From JBJMQS01 sp045802605 (GTDB taxonomy: Bacteria; Planctomycetota; Planctomycetia; Gemmatales; Gemmataceae): a stretch of DNA of 64,000 nt. Each line of letters starts with the position of its first letter. The first letter of the stretch is position 1. Below, one piece after another: positions 24,466 through 35,585 of this stretch. Location of the stretch: contig JBJMQS010000032.1 of assembly GCA_045802605.1 (NCBI GenBank), positions 1 through 64,000 on the forward strand. The letters are read 5' to 3'. Position numbers and translations under genes: made by a program. The notes beneath the pieces are model-generated. The model had not been told where the DNA came from. It did not search any database and saw only the letters and a list, made by a program, of their open reading frames with translations.

Positions 24466-25356
24466 ATGCGATCGCGCCGCGCTCCCGCTGGCTTCACACT
24501 CGTCGAGTTGCTCGTCGTCGTTGCCATTATTGCGATCCTGATCAGTCTCTCGCTCCCGGCGGTGCAGCGTGTTCGCGAGGCGGCGGCTCGCACCGGCTGC
24601 CAGAACAATCTCAAGCAAATGGGGCTCGCGCTTCATGGTTATCACACGGACGTAGGACGCTTGCCTTCGGCCTACACCGCTTCCATGTTGAACTCTGGGC
24701 CGGGCTGGGGAACATTCATCCTGCCCTACATCGAGCAAAGTGCACTCGCCGATCGTGTGCCCGCTGGTCCGCCGTTTTGGGGAACCACGCAAGCCGTCTT
24801 GACTGGGCCTGATGGCGGGGAAACGCCGCTGAAGGTGTTTCGATGTCCATCGGATTTTGGTCCCGATCTTGTCGCGCCTCAGGGCAACTTCGCCGTGTCG
24901 AATTACCGTGCCACGTGTGGGACTCTGACCACCGTGCTCTATCCCGCCGAGGCGGATTTGGGCGGCGTGCTCTTTCAAAATAGCCGGGTGCGAATCGCGG
25001 ATATCTTCGACGGCACCAGCACGACAACAATGATTGGGGAAGGGAAGTCCGGCGTGCCGCGAAACGTATCGACCGGCAACGCGCTGTCTTCAGGGCTCTG
25101 GTGCGGCATGACGGGCAATTACGATTCCAATGGCGTCGGCGTCCACATCTGGATCGACAACGTCATGTGGCCCTCCGGCGGCAACCCGGCCTGGCCACGC
25201 GACTATGTGGATGAAGCGTTCAACAGTTTTCACGCCGAGATGGTGCATTTCCTGTTTGCCGATGGCTCGGTGCGAGCGTTGTCGTCGAAAATCGATCCAG
25301 CCCTGCGAGCGCAGTTGGGCCTCCGCAACGACGCGCTGCCGCGAGAGGAGCCTTAG
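24466..25356 (+). CDS. DUF1559 domain protein (prepilin-like), second copy
   Basis: 296 residues from ATG 24466. Prepilin-type N-terminus (APAGFTLVELLVVVAIIAI), then CQNNLKQMGLALHGYH and the C-terminal VHFLFADGSVRAL. Paralogue of the 21614-22651 protein. The in-frame extension to 24406 reads into the previous gene and is rejected. Confidence 0.92.
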   Translation: MRSRRAPAGFTLVELLVVVAIIAILISLSLPAVQRVREAAARTGCQNNLKQMGLALHGYHTDVGRLPSAYTASMLNSGPGWGTFILPYIEQSALADRVPAGPPFWGTTQAVLTGPDGGETPLKVFRCPSDFGPDLVAPQGNFAVSNYRATCGTLTTVLYPAEADLGGVLFQNSRVRIADIFDGTSTTTMIGEGKSGVPRNVSTGNALSSGLWCGMTGNYDSNGVGVHIWIDNVMWPSGGNPAWPRDYVDEAFNSFHAEMVHFLFADGSVRALSSKIDPALRAQLGLRNDALPREEP

Positions 25357-25457
25357 TCGCGATGTGATTGATTCGTTCAATCAATTGGCGCATATCTCCG
25401 TAGCCATCGTGCTTGCAACATCGCACTCTAATCGCATCTGCATTCCTGGAGCAAACG

Positions 25458-26042
25458 ATGGGCAAAACCCGCTTAGAAGCATTTAGCGACGGCGTCATTG
25501 CGATCATCATCACCATCATGGCGCTGGAATTGAAGCACCCGGCTGGCGACTCACTCGCGGCTCTTTGGCCGCTCGTGCCGGTGTTACTGAGTTACATCCT
25601 CAGTTTTCTCTACGTCGGCATCTATTGGAACAACCATCACCATATGTTGCATGCGACGACCAAAGTGACCGGCGCGGTTCTCTGGGCCAACCTGCATCTT
25701 CTCTTTTGGCTTTCTCTGTTTCCGTTCGCCACCAGTTGGGTAGGACAAAATTACTCCGCCGCGGTGCCGACCGCCATGTACGGCGCCGTGTTGTTCATGG
25801 CGGGGCTTGCGTATTACATTTTGCAATCGACAATCATTGCAGCAGAAGGGCGCGACTCAGTTCTCAAACAAGCGATCGGCAGCGATTGGAAAGGCAAACT
25901 CTCGCCGGTGCTTTATTTCGTTGCGATCGCATCGGCGCTCTGGTCACCGTGGGTGGCTCACGCCATCTATGTTCTGGTCGCACTCATGTGGCTCATTCCT
26001 GATCAACGCATCGAGCACAAGTTAGAGCGCACTCCCCATTAG
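25458..26042 (+). CDS. TMEM175-family (DUF1211) potassium-channel-like protein
   Basis: 194 residues from ATG 25458 with GGAG upstream. The family signature RLEAFSDGVIAIIITIMALEL is at the very N-terminus (FSD motif in helix 1). Six hydrophobic segments follow, as expected for one bacterial TMEM175 subunit. Bacterial members form potassium-permeable channels. Confidence 0.9.
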   Translation: MGKTRLEAFSDGVIAIIITIMALELKHPAGDSLAALWPLVPVLLSYILSFLYVGIYWNNHHHMLHATTKVTGAVLWANLHLLFWLSLFPFATSWVGQNYSAAVPTAMYGAVLFMAGLAYYILQSTIIAAEGRDSVLKQAIGSDWKGKLSPVLYFVAIASALWSPWVAHAIYVLVALMWLIPDQRIEHKLERTPH

Positions 26043-26046
26043 CAAA

Positions 26047-26078
26047 CAAAAAACCCGCTGGAGAAGTCCCCAGCGGGT
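26047..26078 (-). terminator. Intrinsic terminator of the DUF4912 gene
   Basis: ACCCGCTGG at 26053-26061 pairs with CCAGCGGGT at 26070-26078. On the minus strand it is followed by a T run (complement of 26047-26053). The TMEM175-like gene ends convergently at 26042. Confidence 0.8.
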
Positions 26079-26100
26079 GGCGGGATATTGAATCGAGAGC

Positions 26101-27261
26101 TTACTTTTCGCCAGCCTCGTGCATCATCGGTTCCAACTTCTTGGTGTTGCGTTCAACCGCCAGCACGATCGTTTGCTCTTCTACGCCGTCCGGCGAGTTC
26201 GCGACGGCGGGGATGATCTGCCGGCCATCCGGAAGACTGAACCGCATCGTGAATGTGCCGTCGGGCCGAAGCTTGACCGGCTCGCCTTGCAAAGTCACAC
26301 GAGCGTTCGGCTCGGTGGCTCCGTAGACGATCAACTCGGCGTCGAGCTGGAACCAGAACTTGCGATCCTTGGCCGCGCCGGCAGGCGGGGTCATTGAGAA
26401 GCTGGAGATCGGCGGCGACGACAATGGCCGGCGCAGCCGTTCTTCGAACAACTCTTTGAGCTCCAAGCTGCTCGGTGCATGCGTGGCATCGAAGCCGGCC
26501 GACATCGCGTAAATGCGATCGGCGGATTGGGCATCGATGTCCGACCAGTTCTCGTCGATGGCATCGCTGACGTTGGGCCGTGGAGTCGTCACCACGTTCG
26601 AACGAGCGACTGCGTAGAACTGGCCCCGCTTCGAAACGTAGCCAATGTCGATGCGGTACGATTTCGGCGGATTCTGCACCTCGACGTACCAGTTGTTGCA
26701 TCCGCCATGGATGGTGATGTCTCGGACGGTCAGCTCAGCCGTGCTGGTAGTTTCTTGCGAAGTGACGTCAAGGACCCGCAGGATCGGCTTCGCGCCGTGC
26801 CAGTCTTGGCCCAACGCGGCTTCCGCCCGCTGAATCGACTGGTGTGTCAGCTCCCAGTAGACGTGCAGCCAATACGGGTCACGCGCCATCACCACGATGC
26901 GGTCTTTGCCGTAGCCATTCGGAAGCGCGGGGCCGGTCTTGGAAGACAGGTCCTTCGCGGGGCCGATGTCATACTTCGACCGCTCGACTCGCTGCTCGAG
27001 CAAAGTCGTGCTGGTGGCCGAGGTGTCGCGGGCCGCGACCTTTTGCGGCTTGGCCTTCACCGGCGGAGCCTTCACGGCGACTGCCGTTGCCACTGCCACC
27101 GGACTGTCGGGCTTGCCGACCTTCTTGGCGGGTTTCGGTGGCTTGGCGAGTGCCGCGATGAGCTCGTCTTTGCGGAAGTCGTGCCAGCCGGCGACTCCCG
27201 CTTTGCGGGCCATCTCGGCCAGCTGCGACTTGGAAAAGCTTTGAAGCTGTTCGCTATTCAT
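26101..27261 (-). CDS. DUF4912 domain protein with Rho-N/SAP-like N-terminus
   Basis: 386 residues from the ATG at 27261-27259 (GGAG upstream); an in-frame start at 27369 is less likely. Residues 1-40 resemble the Rho N-terminal/SAP helical DNA-binding motif (LQSFSKSQLAEMARKAGVAGWHDFRKDELIAAL). A Lys/Pro/Ala-rich linker leads to DUF4912, recognised by ARDPYWLHVYWELT and WYVEVQNPPKSYRIDIGY. C-terminal 90 residues add a beta-sandwich. Function unknown. Divergent from the ATP synthase operon across a 540-base gap. Confidence 0.85.
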   Translation of the reverse strand: MNSEQLQSFSKSQLAEMARKAGVAGWHDFRKDELIAALAKPPKPAKKVGKPDSPVAVATAVAVKAPPVKAKPQKVAARDTSATSTTLLEQRVERSKYDIGPAKDLSSKTGPALPNGYGKDRIVVMARDPYWLHVYWELTHQSIQRAEAALGQDWHGAKPILRVLDVTSQETTSTAELTVRDITIHGGCNNWYVEVQNPPKSYRIDIGYVSKRGQFYAVARSNVVTTPRPNVSDAIDENWSDIDAQSADRIYAMSAGFDATHAPSSLELKELFEERLRRPLSSPPISSFSMTPPAGAAKDRKFWFQLDAELIVYGATEPNARVTLQGEPVKLRPDGTFTMRFSLPDGRQIIPAVANSPDGVEEQTIVLAVERNTKKLEPMMHEAGEK

Positions 27262-27632
27262 GAGGCGACAACTCCGATCCCGGTTCCCCGGGAGAAGAAG
27301 CCTCCATCCATGGTCTAAGAAGAAGTTTCCGGACGTCCTGCCGGGAAACAGCCGTTGAAACAACGGCAACGGCGGCCGAGGCCGCCGTCAGTGTCGAGAA
27401 ACGATACGCGGAAAGCCTACACGGGAGATAGTGTAATCTACCGTAAATCGGCTCCGCGACGTAGCTCCAGAGTAAAGGTTAACGGCAGGGAAAGCTGGCC
27501 TGACCAGGGGATTCGGGGGCGACAGGCGCAAGACTGCGGTGCATCTCCCGAACTCAACCTGAGATTTCATCAGGAGTTACATTCCTTACCAGGGGAAAAT
27601 CTTAAAAACTCGGACCCTCTTTGTCAACCGTA

Positions 27633-27671
27633 TTTGCCGGCAAAACCCTCAGAGAGTCCACTTTGCCGGCA
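27633..27671. promoter_or_regulatory. Pair of TTTGCCGGCA palindromes upstream of the atp operon
   Basis: TTTGCCGGCAAA at 27633-27644 is a perfect 12-bp palindrome; TTTGCCGGCA recurs at 27662-27671, 29 bases on. They lie about 80-115 bases before the atp promoter and may be an operator. The rest of 27262-27632 holds no gene I can support. Confidence 0.35.
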
Positions 27672-27749
27672 GACATTGCGGACAATTCAGTATTAGACAG
27701 CCAATTCAACTTTTTCGTTCACTCGCGCATCCTGCCTTCGCGCGGCACG

Positions 27750-27779
27750 TTGACTTTCATGACTGTTTTCCGAGAATAC
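27750..27779 (+). promoter_or_regulatory. Promoter of the ATP synthase operon
   Basis: TTGACT at 27750-27755, 18-base spacer, GAATAC at 27774-27779. About 25 bases before the first GTG start of the operon. Good -35 match, moderate -10. Confidence 0.5.
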
Positions 27780-27804
27780 CGCGGTACTGAATGGAAACGA
27801 GTGC

Positions 27805-28044
27805 GTGGCCGATTCGCCGTCTCCCAATCGTGACCAGGGTTATCTCTTTGCCTTGGCGCAAACTGGTGTGGAGATGGTAGTTCCGATTGCTGTAGGAGCG
27901 TACCTGGATGGCCGGCTGGGCTGGTCGCCGTGGTGCACGATGGCAGGAGCCGTGCTGGGACTTGCTGGCGGCTTGACGCACATGCTGTGGATGATCAAAC
28001 GCCACGAGGAACGCCGGCCCGAGCCGCCGCGTGATACGAAGTGA
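27805..28044 (+). CDS. AtpZ/AtpI-like small membrane protein
   Basis: 79 residues starting with GTG at 27805. Two hydrophobic helices (VPIAVGAYLDGRLGWSPWCTMAG and VLGLAGGLTHMLWMI) with the G-x-x-L-D pattern of AtpZ/AtpI-type assembly factors (AtpQ family). First gene of the F-type ATPase operon; its stop overlaps the next GTG start. Confidence 0.7.
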   Translation: MADSPSPNRDQGYLFALAQTGVEMVVPIAVGAYLDGRLGWSPWCTMAGAVLGLAGGLTHMLWMIKRHEERRPEPPRDTK

Positions 28045-28451
28045 TTCGCCGTTTGGTGTTACTCATCGGTTCGTCGATTGCCTTCTGGGCGATCGCTTCA
28101 CTGATTGCACGCAACATTTGGGGCGGGCCGTCGGTCGCCTATGCCGCGATCGCGATGGCTCTGTGCCTCATCCCCACCTCGGCGACTTTGTGCTGGGCCA
28201 ATTGGGCCGCCAAGCAGCCCAATGACCAGCAGTTTACGATGCTTCTCGGCGGTACCGGCGTGCGGCTGTTTGTCGTCCTCGGCGGAGCATTCTTCCTGCA
28301 CCAAAGTGTGCCGTTCCTGCGCGTGCAGGAGATGCCCAGCTTCTGGATGTGGGTGCTGGCCTGCTACATGTTCACCCTGGCGGTGGAAACCGGCCTGTCC
28401 GTGTCCAGCATCAATAGCGCAAGAACAGTGTCAGCGGATCCCACTCGTTAG
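28041..28451 (+). CDS. ATP synthase operon membrane protein (AtpI-like position)
   Basis: 136 residues, GTG start overlapping the previous stop by four bases. Four hydrophobic helices with Arg at about residues 3-4 and 76, the layout of AtpI/AtpR proteins that precede subunit a and help c-ring assembly or magnesium/calcium handling. Assigned mostly by position and topology. Confidence 0.6.
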   Translation: MIRRLVLLIGSSIAFWAIASLIARNIWGGPSVAYAAIAMALCLIPTSATLCWANWAAKQPNDQQFTMLLGGTGVRLFVVLGGAFFLHQSVPFLRVQEMPSFWMWVLACYMFTLAVETGLSVSSINSARTVSADPTR

Positions 28452-28460
28452 CGAGGAGTC

Positions 28461-29321
28461 ATGGCGGCGAATCCAGCGGACCACGTGAAGGACTCACCAC
28501 ACATCCACTTCACCGACTCTTTGTTCGGTGGGCTCTCCATTGATTTGCCCAAACTGAATCTCTTCGGCTATCAGTTCCAGGTGACCAAGTTCATGGTCCT
28601 GGAATTGGTCGCCGCTTTGCTTGCGGTCGCAATCTTCATCCCGCTTTGCCGGCGTGCATCGAAGGGTGAGTTGCCGAAGGGGCCGTTTTGGAACGCCTTC
28701 GAATCGCTACTGACATTCATTCGCAACGACGTCGCGAAGCCGACGCTCGGCGATCATGATGCCGACCACTACGTCCCGTTCTTGTGGACGATGTTCATCT
28801 TCATCCTGTTCATGAATTTGCTCGGCATGTTTCCCTTCTTGGGATCGCCGACCGCGAGCATCTGGGTCACCGGAGGATTGGCGGTTTGTGCTCTCGTCAT
28901 GATGCACGGGGCTCCGATTGCCAAGCACGGATTGATTCACTACGTGAAATCCACATGGCCACACATTGAGTTGGGGCACAACATCGTCGCCGTAATATTC
29001 GGCACGTTCCTCAGCGCCGTGATTTGGGCCATCGAGATGGGTGGGACGCTGATCAAAGCGTTCGTGTTGGCGGTGCGACTCTTCGCCAACATGTTCGCCG
29101 GCCACATGGTGTTGGCGAGCATCCTGCTCTTCATCGTGATTGTCGGGAACTCGGTGGCTAGCCCATTGAGTTCCCCGCTGTGGCACACCGTGACCTTTGC
29201 CAGCGTCTTGGGAGTCGTAGCGCTGAGCTTGCTGGAGCTATTCGTAGCATTCCTGCAGGCCTACGTGTTTGTGTTTTTGACATCGCTGTTTATGGGGATG
29301 CTGCTCCATCCCGAGCACTAA
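28461..29321 (+). CDS. atpB: F-type ATP synthase subunit a
   Basis: 286 residues. Forms the proton half-channels beside the c-ring in the membrane. Five to six hydrophobic helices; the essential Arg is in FVLAVRLFANMFAGHMVLA (about residue 210), and the last helix contains QAYVFVFLTSLFM. An N-terminal soluble stretch of about 40 residues is slightly longer than usual. Confidence 0.95.
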   Translation: MAANPADHVKDSPHIHFTDSLFGGLSIDLPKLNLFGYQFQVTKFMVLELVAALLAVAIFIPLCRRASKGELPKGPFWNAFESLLTFIRNDVAKPTLGDHDADHYVPFLWTMFIFILFMNLLGMFPFLGSPTASIWVTGGLAVCALVMMHGAPIAKHGLIHYVKSTWPHIELGHNIVAVIFGTFLSAVIWAIEMGGTLIKAFVLAVRLFANMFAGHMVLASILLFIVIVGNSVASPLSSPLWHTVTFASVLGVVALSLLELFVAFLQAYVFVFLTSLFMGMLLHPEH

Positions 29322-29387
29322 TGAAAAACCGACCGCCCCAACGGCGGGACGATACTTTGTTCCTCAACAATCGGAGATCGTGAGCCA

Positions 29388-29735
29388 ATGAAAGTTCTGA
29401 ACATGCTCGCCCTTGTGGCCTTCGTCGTCCTAGTGATGGCGTCACCGGTCCTGGCCCAACCCGCTCCCGCGCCGACGTACACCGGCGGCTCATCGTTCTC
29501 AGGCGCTGGCTTTGGTGCCGCCTTCGGCGCCGGCCTCACGATAATTGGTGCCGGTTGGGGCTTCGGCCGCATCGGCCAGGCCGCTTTGGAGAGCATGGCC
29601 CGTCAGCCGGAAACCGCCGGCCGCGTGCAAACCGCCATGATCGTCATCGCCGCGTTGCTCGAAGGTGCGACCTTCTTCGCGCTGGTCGTGTGCATGGGTG
29701 TCAGCGGCAAGCTCGCGCCAAACCTGACCTTCTAG
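29388..29735 (+). CDS. atpE: F-type ATP synthase subunit c with signal peptide
   Basis: 115 residues against about 75-85 usually. Residues 1-23 are a signal peptide (ending VLAQ), followed by a short Pro/Gly/Ser linker, then the two-helix hairpin with polar loop ARQPE (71-75) and ion-binding Glu92 in LLEGATFFAL. The residue after Glu92 is Gly, not the Ser/Thr of sodium-binding rings, so protons are the likely ion. Confidence 0.93.
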   Translation: MKVLNMLALVAFVVLVMASPVLAQPAPAPTYTGGSSFSGAGFGAAFGAGLTIIGAGWGFGRIGQAALESMARQPETAGRVQTAMIVIAALLEGATFFALVVCMGVSGKLAPNLTF

Positions 29736-29772
29736 TCCCTGGATATTCCTTGGATCGCCAATCGAGGGTGAT

Positions 29773-30441
29773 ATGCGTCGCACTGGCTGGTTAATGAGCA
29801 TTCTGATGTTGGGTGCCGTCGCTATGACGGTCCCCGCCGTCTTGGCCGAAGAACCGGCCCATGGCAACCATGACCATGCCGCGGCACCCGGTCATGATGG
29901 CGGACATGAAGGCGGCGACGCCGGCCCTCTATCCGGCAAGACGAATGAAATCCTCGATTTGGCGATCTGGACTGTGGTCGTCTTTCTGATCCTCGTGTTT
30001 TTGCTCAGCAAGTTCGCCTGGAAGCCGATGTTGGCCGCGTTGACCCAGCGCGAAGCCAACATTCGCGGCGCACTGGAAGAAGCCGAGAAGGCTCGCGATG
30101 AAGCGCAAGCGATTCGCCTGAGCCTGCAAAAGGAAATGAACGACGCCAACCTCAAGGTCAAAGCGATTATCGAGGAAGGCAAGAAGAGCGCTCAGGTAGT
30201 GGCCGACGATCTGATGGTGAAGGCCAAAGCGGATATCACGACGGAGCGTGATCGGCTTCACCGCGAAATCGAAGTCGCGACCGATCAGGCGCTGCAGACG
30301 CTCTGGGCCCGCACCGCGGAGTTGGCCACGCAGATTTCGGCCAAGGCGCTGGGTCGCTCGCTCGATGGCGACGGCCATCGCCGCCTCATCGACGATGCAA
30401 TGAAGGAACTTCAAGAGACGGGTGTTAACGGCCATGTATAA
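29773..30441 (+). CDS. atpF: F-type ATP synthase subunit b with signal peptide and His-rich linker
   Basis: 222 residues, longer than the usual 156-170. Residues 1-25 look like a cleavable signal peptide. Then a His/Gly/Asp-rich stretch (HGNHDHAAAPGHDGGH, about 30-47), a membrane helix (LAIWTVVVFLILVFLLSKF) and a long charged coiled-coil stalk. The His cluster would sit outside the membrane and could bind metal or sense pH; this is inference. Confidence 0.92.
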   Translation: MRRTGWLMSILMLGAVAMTVPAVLAEEPAHGNHDHAAAPGHDGGHEGGDAGPLSGKTNEILDLAIWTVVVFLILVFLLSKFAWKPMLAALTQREANIRGALEEAEKARDEAQAIRLSLQKEMNDANLKVKAIIEEGKKSAQVVADDLMVKAKADITTERDRLHREIEVATDQALQTLWARTAELATQISAKALGRSLDGDGHRRLIDDAMKELQETGVNGHV

Positions 30442-31046
30442 GGCGGTTCCGAGCGATCTGGATCCGAGCCGCGCACCGTCGGTATTCGATATCGACGTGC
30501 TGCGCGTGGCCAAAGTCTACGCCGATGCGCTGTTGCGAGCGGCCGCACCAAAGAAGGTCGAAGACCAGTTTCAGGTAGTGTTCGACTCTCTGGTGGGCAA
30601 CCCGCTCGCAGCGCGCGACGAACAGAACGACGTCGCCCATTTGCTCGCCAGTGAACAGATTCCGAAATCGAAGCGGGCGGACATCATTCGCACGCTCTTC
30701 GACGGCAAGGTGGACGATCTTTTTGTCAACTTCTTGCTGGTCCTCGATCATCACAACCGGCTCGACATCCTGCGGCCGATCGCGATGTTGTTCCGACAAC
30801 TACGCGACGAATTGCACCGGCGCGTTCGCGTGCAAGTGCGTTCGGCGGTGCCGCTCGAACCGGCTCAGAAAAAACAGCTCAGCGATCTGGCCCGATCCAA
30901 GTTCCAATTGGAGCCAGTGCTGGTGGAAATCCTCGACCCGGGCCTGCTTGGCGGCTTCCAAGTCCAAGTGGGCGATCGCCTGGTCGATATGTCCGTGAAA
31001 TCTCGCCTGGAAACAATCAAGCACCAACTGATCGAAAGAAGCAGCC

Positions 31047-32768
<1,722 letters not shown>

Positions 32769-32778
32769 CCCCAAACTC

Positions 32779-33654
32779 ATGGCAAACCTGCGCCAACTCG
32801 TTAAACGCCGCAAGGCGATCCGCAACATCCGCAAAATCACGCGGACCATGGAGCTGATCGCCACCGGTCGCTTCAAAAAGGCGATGGACCGCGCCATGAA
32901 GGCGGCGGCATACACCACCAAGATCGGTGAGTTGGCCGCCGACCTGGCAGCCGGCGTCGGCGAGATTCAGCACCCGCTTCTGCAAGAGCGAACAGAAATC
33001 AAGAACGTCGTCGTGCTGGTCCTGTCATCGAATCGCGGTCTGTGCGGCGGCTACAATGGCGCGATTCTCCGCGAGATGATGGGCCGCATTCGGGCGATTC
33101 GTGCCGCGGGTCAGACACTGCATTTGGAAGTTTCCGGCAAACGTGCGATTCAGTTCTGCAAGTTTCAACGAATCAACGCCGAGCAGACCTATACGCACTT
33201 CGAGGACAAACCTCGATTTGACGAGGTCGAACTCCTCGCCGACCGTTATTTGCGCAGCTACATCGCCGGGGAAATCGACCGCGTGGATGTCGTGTACACG
33301 AAATTCATCAATGCCGCGCGACAAGTCGCAACGATAGAGACGCTGTTGCCGCTGACCGCACTATCGGGGGCAGCAGCGGCGCCTTCGGGGCCGAAAGTCG
33401 AATACGAATTTCTGCCGAGCCCGACTGGGATTCTCGAAGAGATTCTTCCGGTGTCTTTCAAGGTGCGCTTATTCAAGTGCTTCCTCGATGCCGCGGTGGC
33501 CGAGCAAGTCGCTCGCCGCGTCGCTATGAAGGCCGCCACCGATAACGCCGACGAAATCATCCGTGCTCTGAGTCAAGAATACAACCGTGCCCGCCAGTCG
33601 AAGATCACGACGGAACTCTCCGAGATCATCGGCGGCAGCGCGGCTTTGGAGTAG
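32779..33654 (+). CDS. atpG: F-type ATP synthase subunit gamma
   Basis: 291 residues, usual length. Central rotor shaft. N-terminal helix pattern RKAIRNIRKITRTMELIATGRFKKA, the SSNRGLCGGYNG motif and C-terminal MKAATDNADEIIRALSQEYNRARQSKITTELSEIIGGSAAL are diagnostic. Contains an internal stretch of Ala/Pro (about 200) before the last helices. Confidence 0.96.
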   Translation: MANLRQLVKRRKAIRNIRKITRTMELIATGRFKKAMDRAMKAAAYTTKIGELAADLAAGVGEIQHPLLQERTEIKNVVVLVLSSNRGLCGGYNGAILREMMGRIRAIRAAGQTLHLEVSGKRAIQFCKFQRINAEQTYTHFEDKPRFDEVELLADRYLRSYIAGEIDRVDVVYTKFINAARQVATIETLLPLTALSGAAAAPSGPKVEYEFLPSPTGILEEILPVSFKVRLFKCFLDAAVAEQVARRVAMKAATDNADEIIRALSQEYNRARQSKITTELSEIIGGSAALE

Positions 33655-33660
33655 GCCTCA

Positions 33661-35103
33661 ATGTCTGTAGCCAGCATGAATGGGCAGAAGACCGGCAAGA
33701 TCGTGCAAGTCATCGGCTCCACGTTCGACGCCGAGTTTCCCGAAGGCGAACTGCCGGATATCTACAATGCCTGCCGCATTGATGCCCTCAATAAGGGCAT
33801 CCAGCTTCACCTGGTCGGCGAAGTGCAGCAGCATCTCGGCGGCAACCGCGTCCGTTGCGTCGCTCTGGGTTCCACTGACGGACTCAGCCGCGGCATGACG
33901 GTCATGGACACAGGCAGCCCGGTGCGGGTGCCGGTCGGCGACGAAGTATTGGGCCGGGTGTTCAACTTGCTCGGCGAGACGATCGATGGCCGGGGCCCGA
34001 TCACCGTCAAAGAAACTCGGCCCATTCACCAGGATCCGCCGAAGTTCTCCGACCTCACTCCCAAGACTGAACTCTTCGAAACTGGCATCAAAGTCATCGA
34101 CTTGCTCACCCCACTCGTACGCGGTGGCAAAGCCGGCCTGTTCGGCGGTGCTGGCCTCGGCAAGACGGTTATTCTCACCGAGTTGATCGCGCGTATCGCT
34201 TCGAAGTACGAAGGCTACTCGGTCTTCGCCGGCGTAGGCGAGCGAACCCGCGAAGGCAACGACCTCTGGATCGAAATGCAGGAGACCGAGATCGGCAAAA
34301 CCGGCCGGTCGGTCATTGATCAGACGGCCATGGTCTTCGGCCAAATGAACGAGCCGCCAGGCGCGCGTCTGCGCGTCGCATTGTCGGCACTCACGATGGC
34401 CGAAAGATTCCGCGATACTGGCAAAGAAACGCTGCTGTTCGTGGACAATATTTTCCGCTTCTCGCAAGCCGGCTCGGAAGTGTCCGCGCTTCTGGGTCGT
34501 ATGCCGAGCGCCGTCGGTTACCAGCCAACGCTGGCGACGGAAATGGGTCAGCTCCAAGAGCGGATTACCTCGACCGCCAAAGGCGCCATCACGTCGGTGC
34601 AGGCCGTGTACGTGCCGGCCGACGATCCGACCGACCCGGCCCCGGCCAATACCTTCCAACACCTCGACGCATTCATTTACCTGGAGCGATCGATCGCGGC
34701 CCGCGGTATCTACCCGGCCATCGATCCTTTGGCGTCGAATAGCCGTATTCTCGAGCCCGGCGTCGTCGGTGAAAAGCACTTCAATGTCGCACGCCGTGTG
34801 CAGCAGATTCTCCAGCGCTACCGCGAATTGCAAGACATCATCGCGATTCTCGGCGTCGAGGAATTGAGCGAAGAGGACAAGCAGGTGGTGACGCGGGCCC
34901 GTAAGATCGAGCGGTTCTTGTCGCAGCCGTTCATCGTCGCCGAGGCGTTCACCAACAAGCAGGGCAAGGTGACACCGCTCGCTGATACGATTCGCTCGTT
35001 CGAGGAAATCTGCGAAGGCAAGCACGACTCGTTGCCCGAGCAAGCGTTCATGTACGTCGGCGACATCGACGAAGCCGTCGAAGCCGCGAAGAAAATGCAG
35101 TAA
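33661..35103 (+). CDS. atpD: F-type ATP synthase subunit beta
   Basis: 480 residues. Catalytic subunit. Walker A GGAGLGKT (Leu in place of the common Val), VFAGVGERTREGNDL, LLFVDNIFRFSQAGSEVSALLGRMPSAVGYQPTL, and the DPATTFQHLDA-like DPAPANTFQHLDAFIYLERSIA. ATG at 33661; a second ATG at 33676 could also be used. Seven bases after atpG. Confidence 0.97.
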   Translation: MSVASMNGQKTGKIVQVIGSTFDAEFPEGELPDIYNACRIDALNKGIQLHLVGEVQQHLGGNRVRCVALGSTDGLSRGMTVMDTGSPVRVPVGDEVLGRVFNLLGETIDGRGPITVKETRPIHQDPPKFSDLTPKTELFETGIKVIDLLTPLVRGGKAGLFGGAGLGKTVILTELIARIASKYEGYSVFAGVGERTREGNDLWIEMQETEIGKTGRSVIDQTAMVFGQMNEPPGARLRVALSALTMAERFRDTGKETLLFVDNIFRFSQAGSEVSALLGRMPSAVGYQPTLATEMGQLQERITSTAKGAITSVQAVYVPADDPTDPAPANTFQHLDAFIYLERSIAARGIYPAIDPLASNSRILEPGVVGEKHFNVARRVQQILQRYRELQDIIAILGVEELSEEDKQVVTRARKIERFLSQPFIVAEAFTNKQGKVTPLADTIRSFEEICEGKHDSLPEQAFMYVGDIDEAVEAAKKMQ

Positions 35104-35112
35104 AGGCGCCAA

Positions 35113-35559
35113 ATGGCAGTAGCAATATCTGGCGAAGCTCTGGTAACCGCAGTAGGTCACTCAAGCCGCACCCTGCAATGCGTCGTCGTCACTCCCGAGC
35201 AGGCGGTGCTCGACGAGCAGGCCGATTTCGTGGCCGTCCCCATGCTCGATGGTGAATTGGGCGTGCTTCCGGGCCGTGCTCCGTTGATCGGCCGGCTTGG
35301 CATCGGTGAGTTGCGCTTGCGCTATGGCACCATGGTGAAGCGATTCTTCGTCGAGAGCGGCTTCGTGCAGGTGAATGCCAACACAGTGACGCTCTTGACT
35401 TCAAAGGCGGTCGAGGCCACCGAGATCGACCCGCAGGCCGTCGAACGTCAATTGTCTTCAATCGAAGAGAGCCATCCGACGGTTCTCGCGGACCGCGAAG
35501 CGGCTGACAAGGCCGAAGAGCGAGCCCGCGCGATGCTCCGCATCGCTAGAAAGATCTAA
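35113..35559 (+). CDS. atpC: F-type ATP synthase subunit epsilon
   Basis: 148 residues. Beta-barrel domain (LQCVVVTPEQAVLDEQADFVAVPMLDGELGVLPGRAPLIGRLGIGELRL) followed by a helical hairpin that can inhibit the motor. N-terminus about 20 residues longer than usual. Completes the operon order I-a-c-b-delta-alpha-gamma-beta-epsilon. Confidence 0.93.
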   Translation: MAVAISGEALVTAVGHSSRTLQCVVVTPEQAVLDEQADFVAVPMLDGELGVLPGRAPLIGRLGIGELRLRYGTMVKRFFVESGFVQVNANTVTLLTSKAVEATEIDPQAVERQLSSIEESHPTVLADREAADKAEERARAMLRIARKI

Positions 35560-35585
35560 CACCCAGTCTTTTTTTCGGACGGCCT

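Noticed and set aside
26479..27318. 279-residue plus-strand frame
   Set aside because: Antisense to the well-supported DUF4912 gene; no domains.
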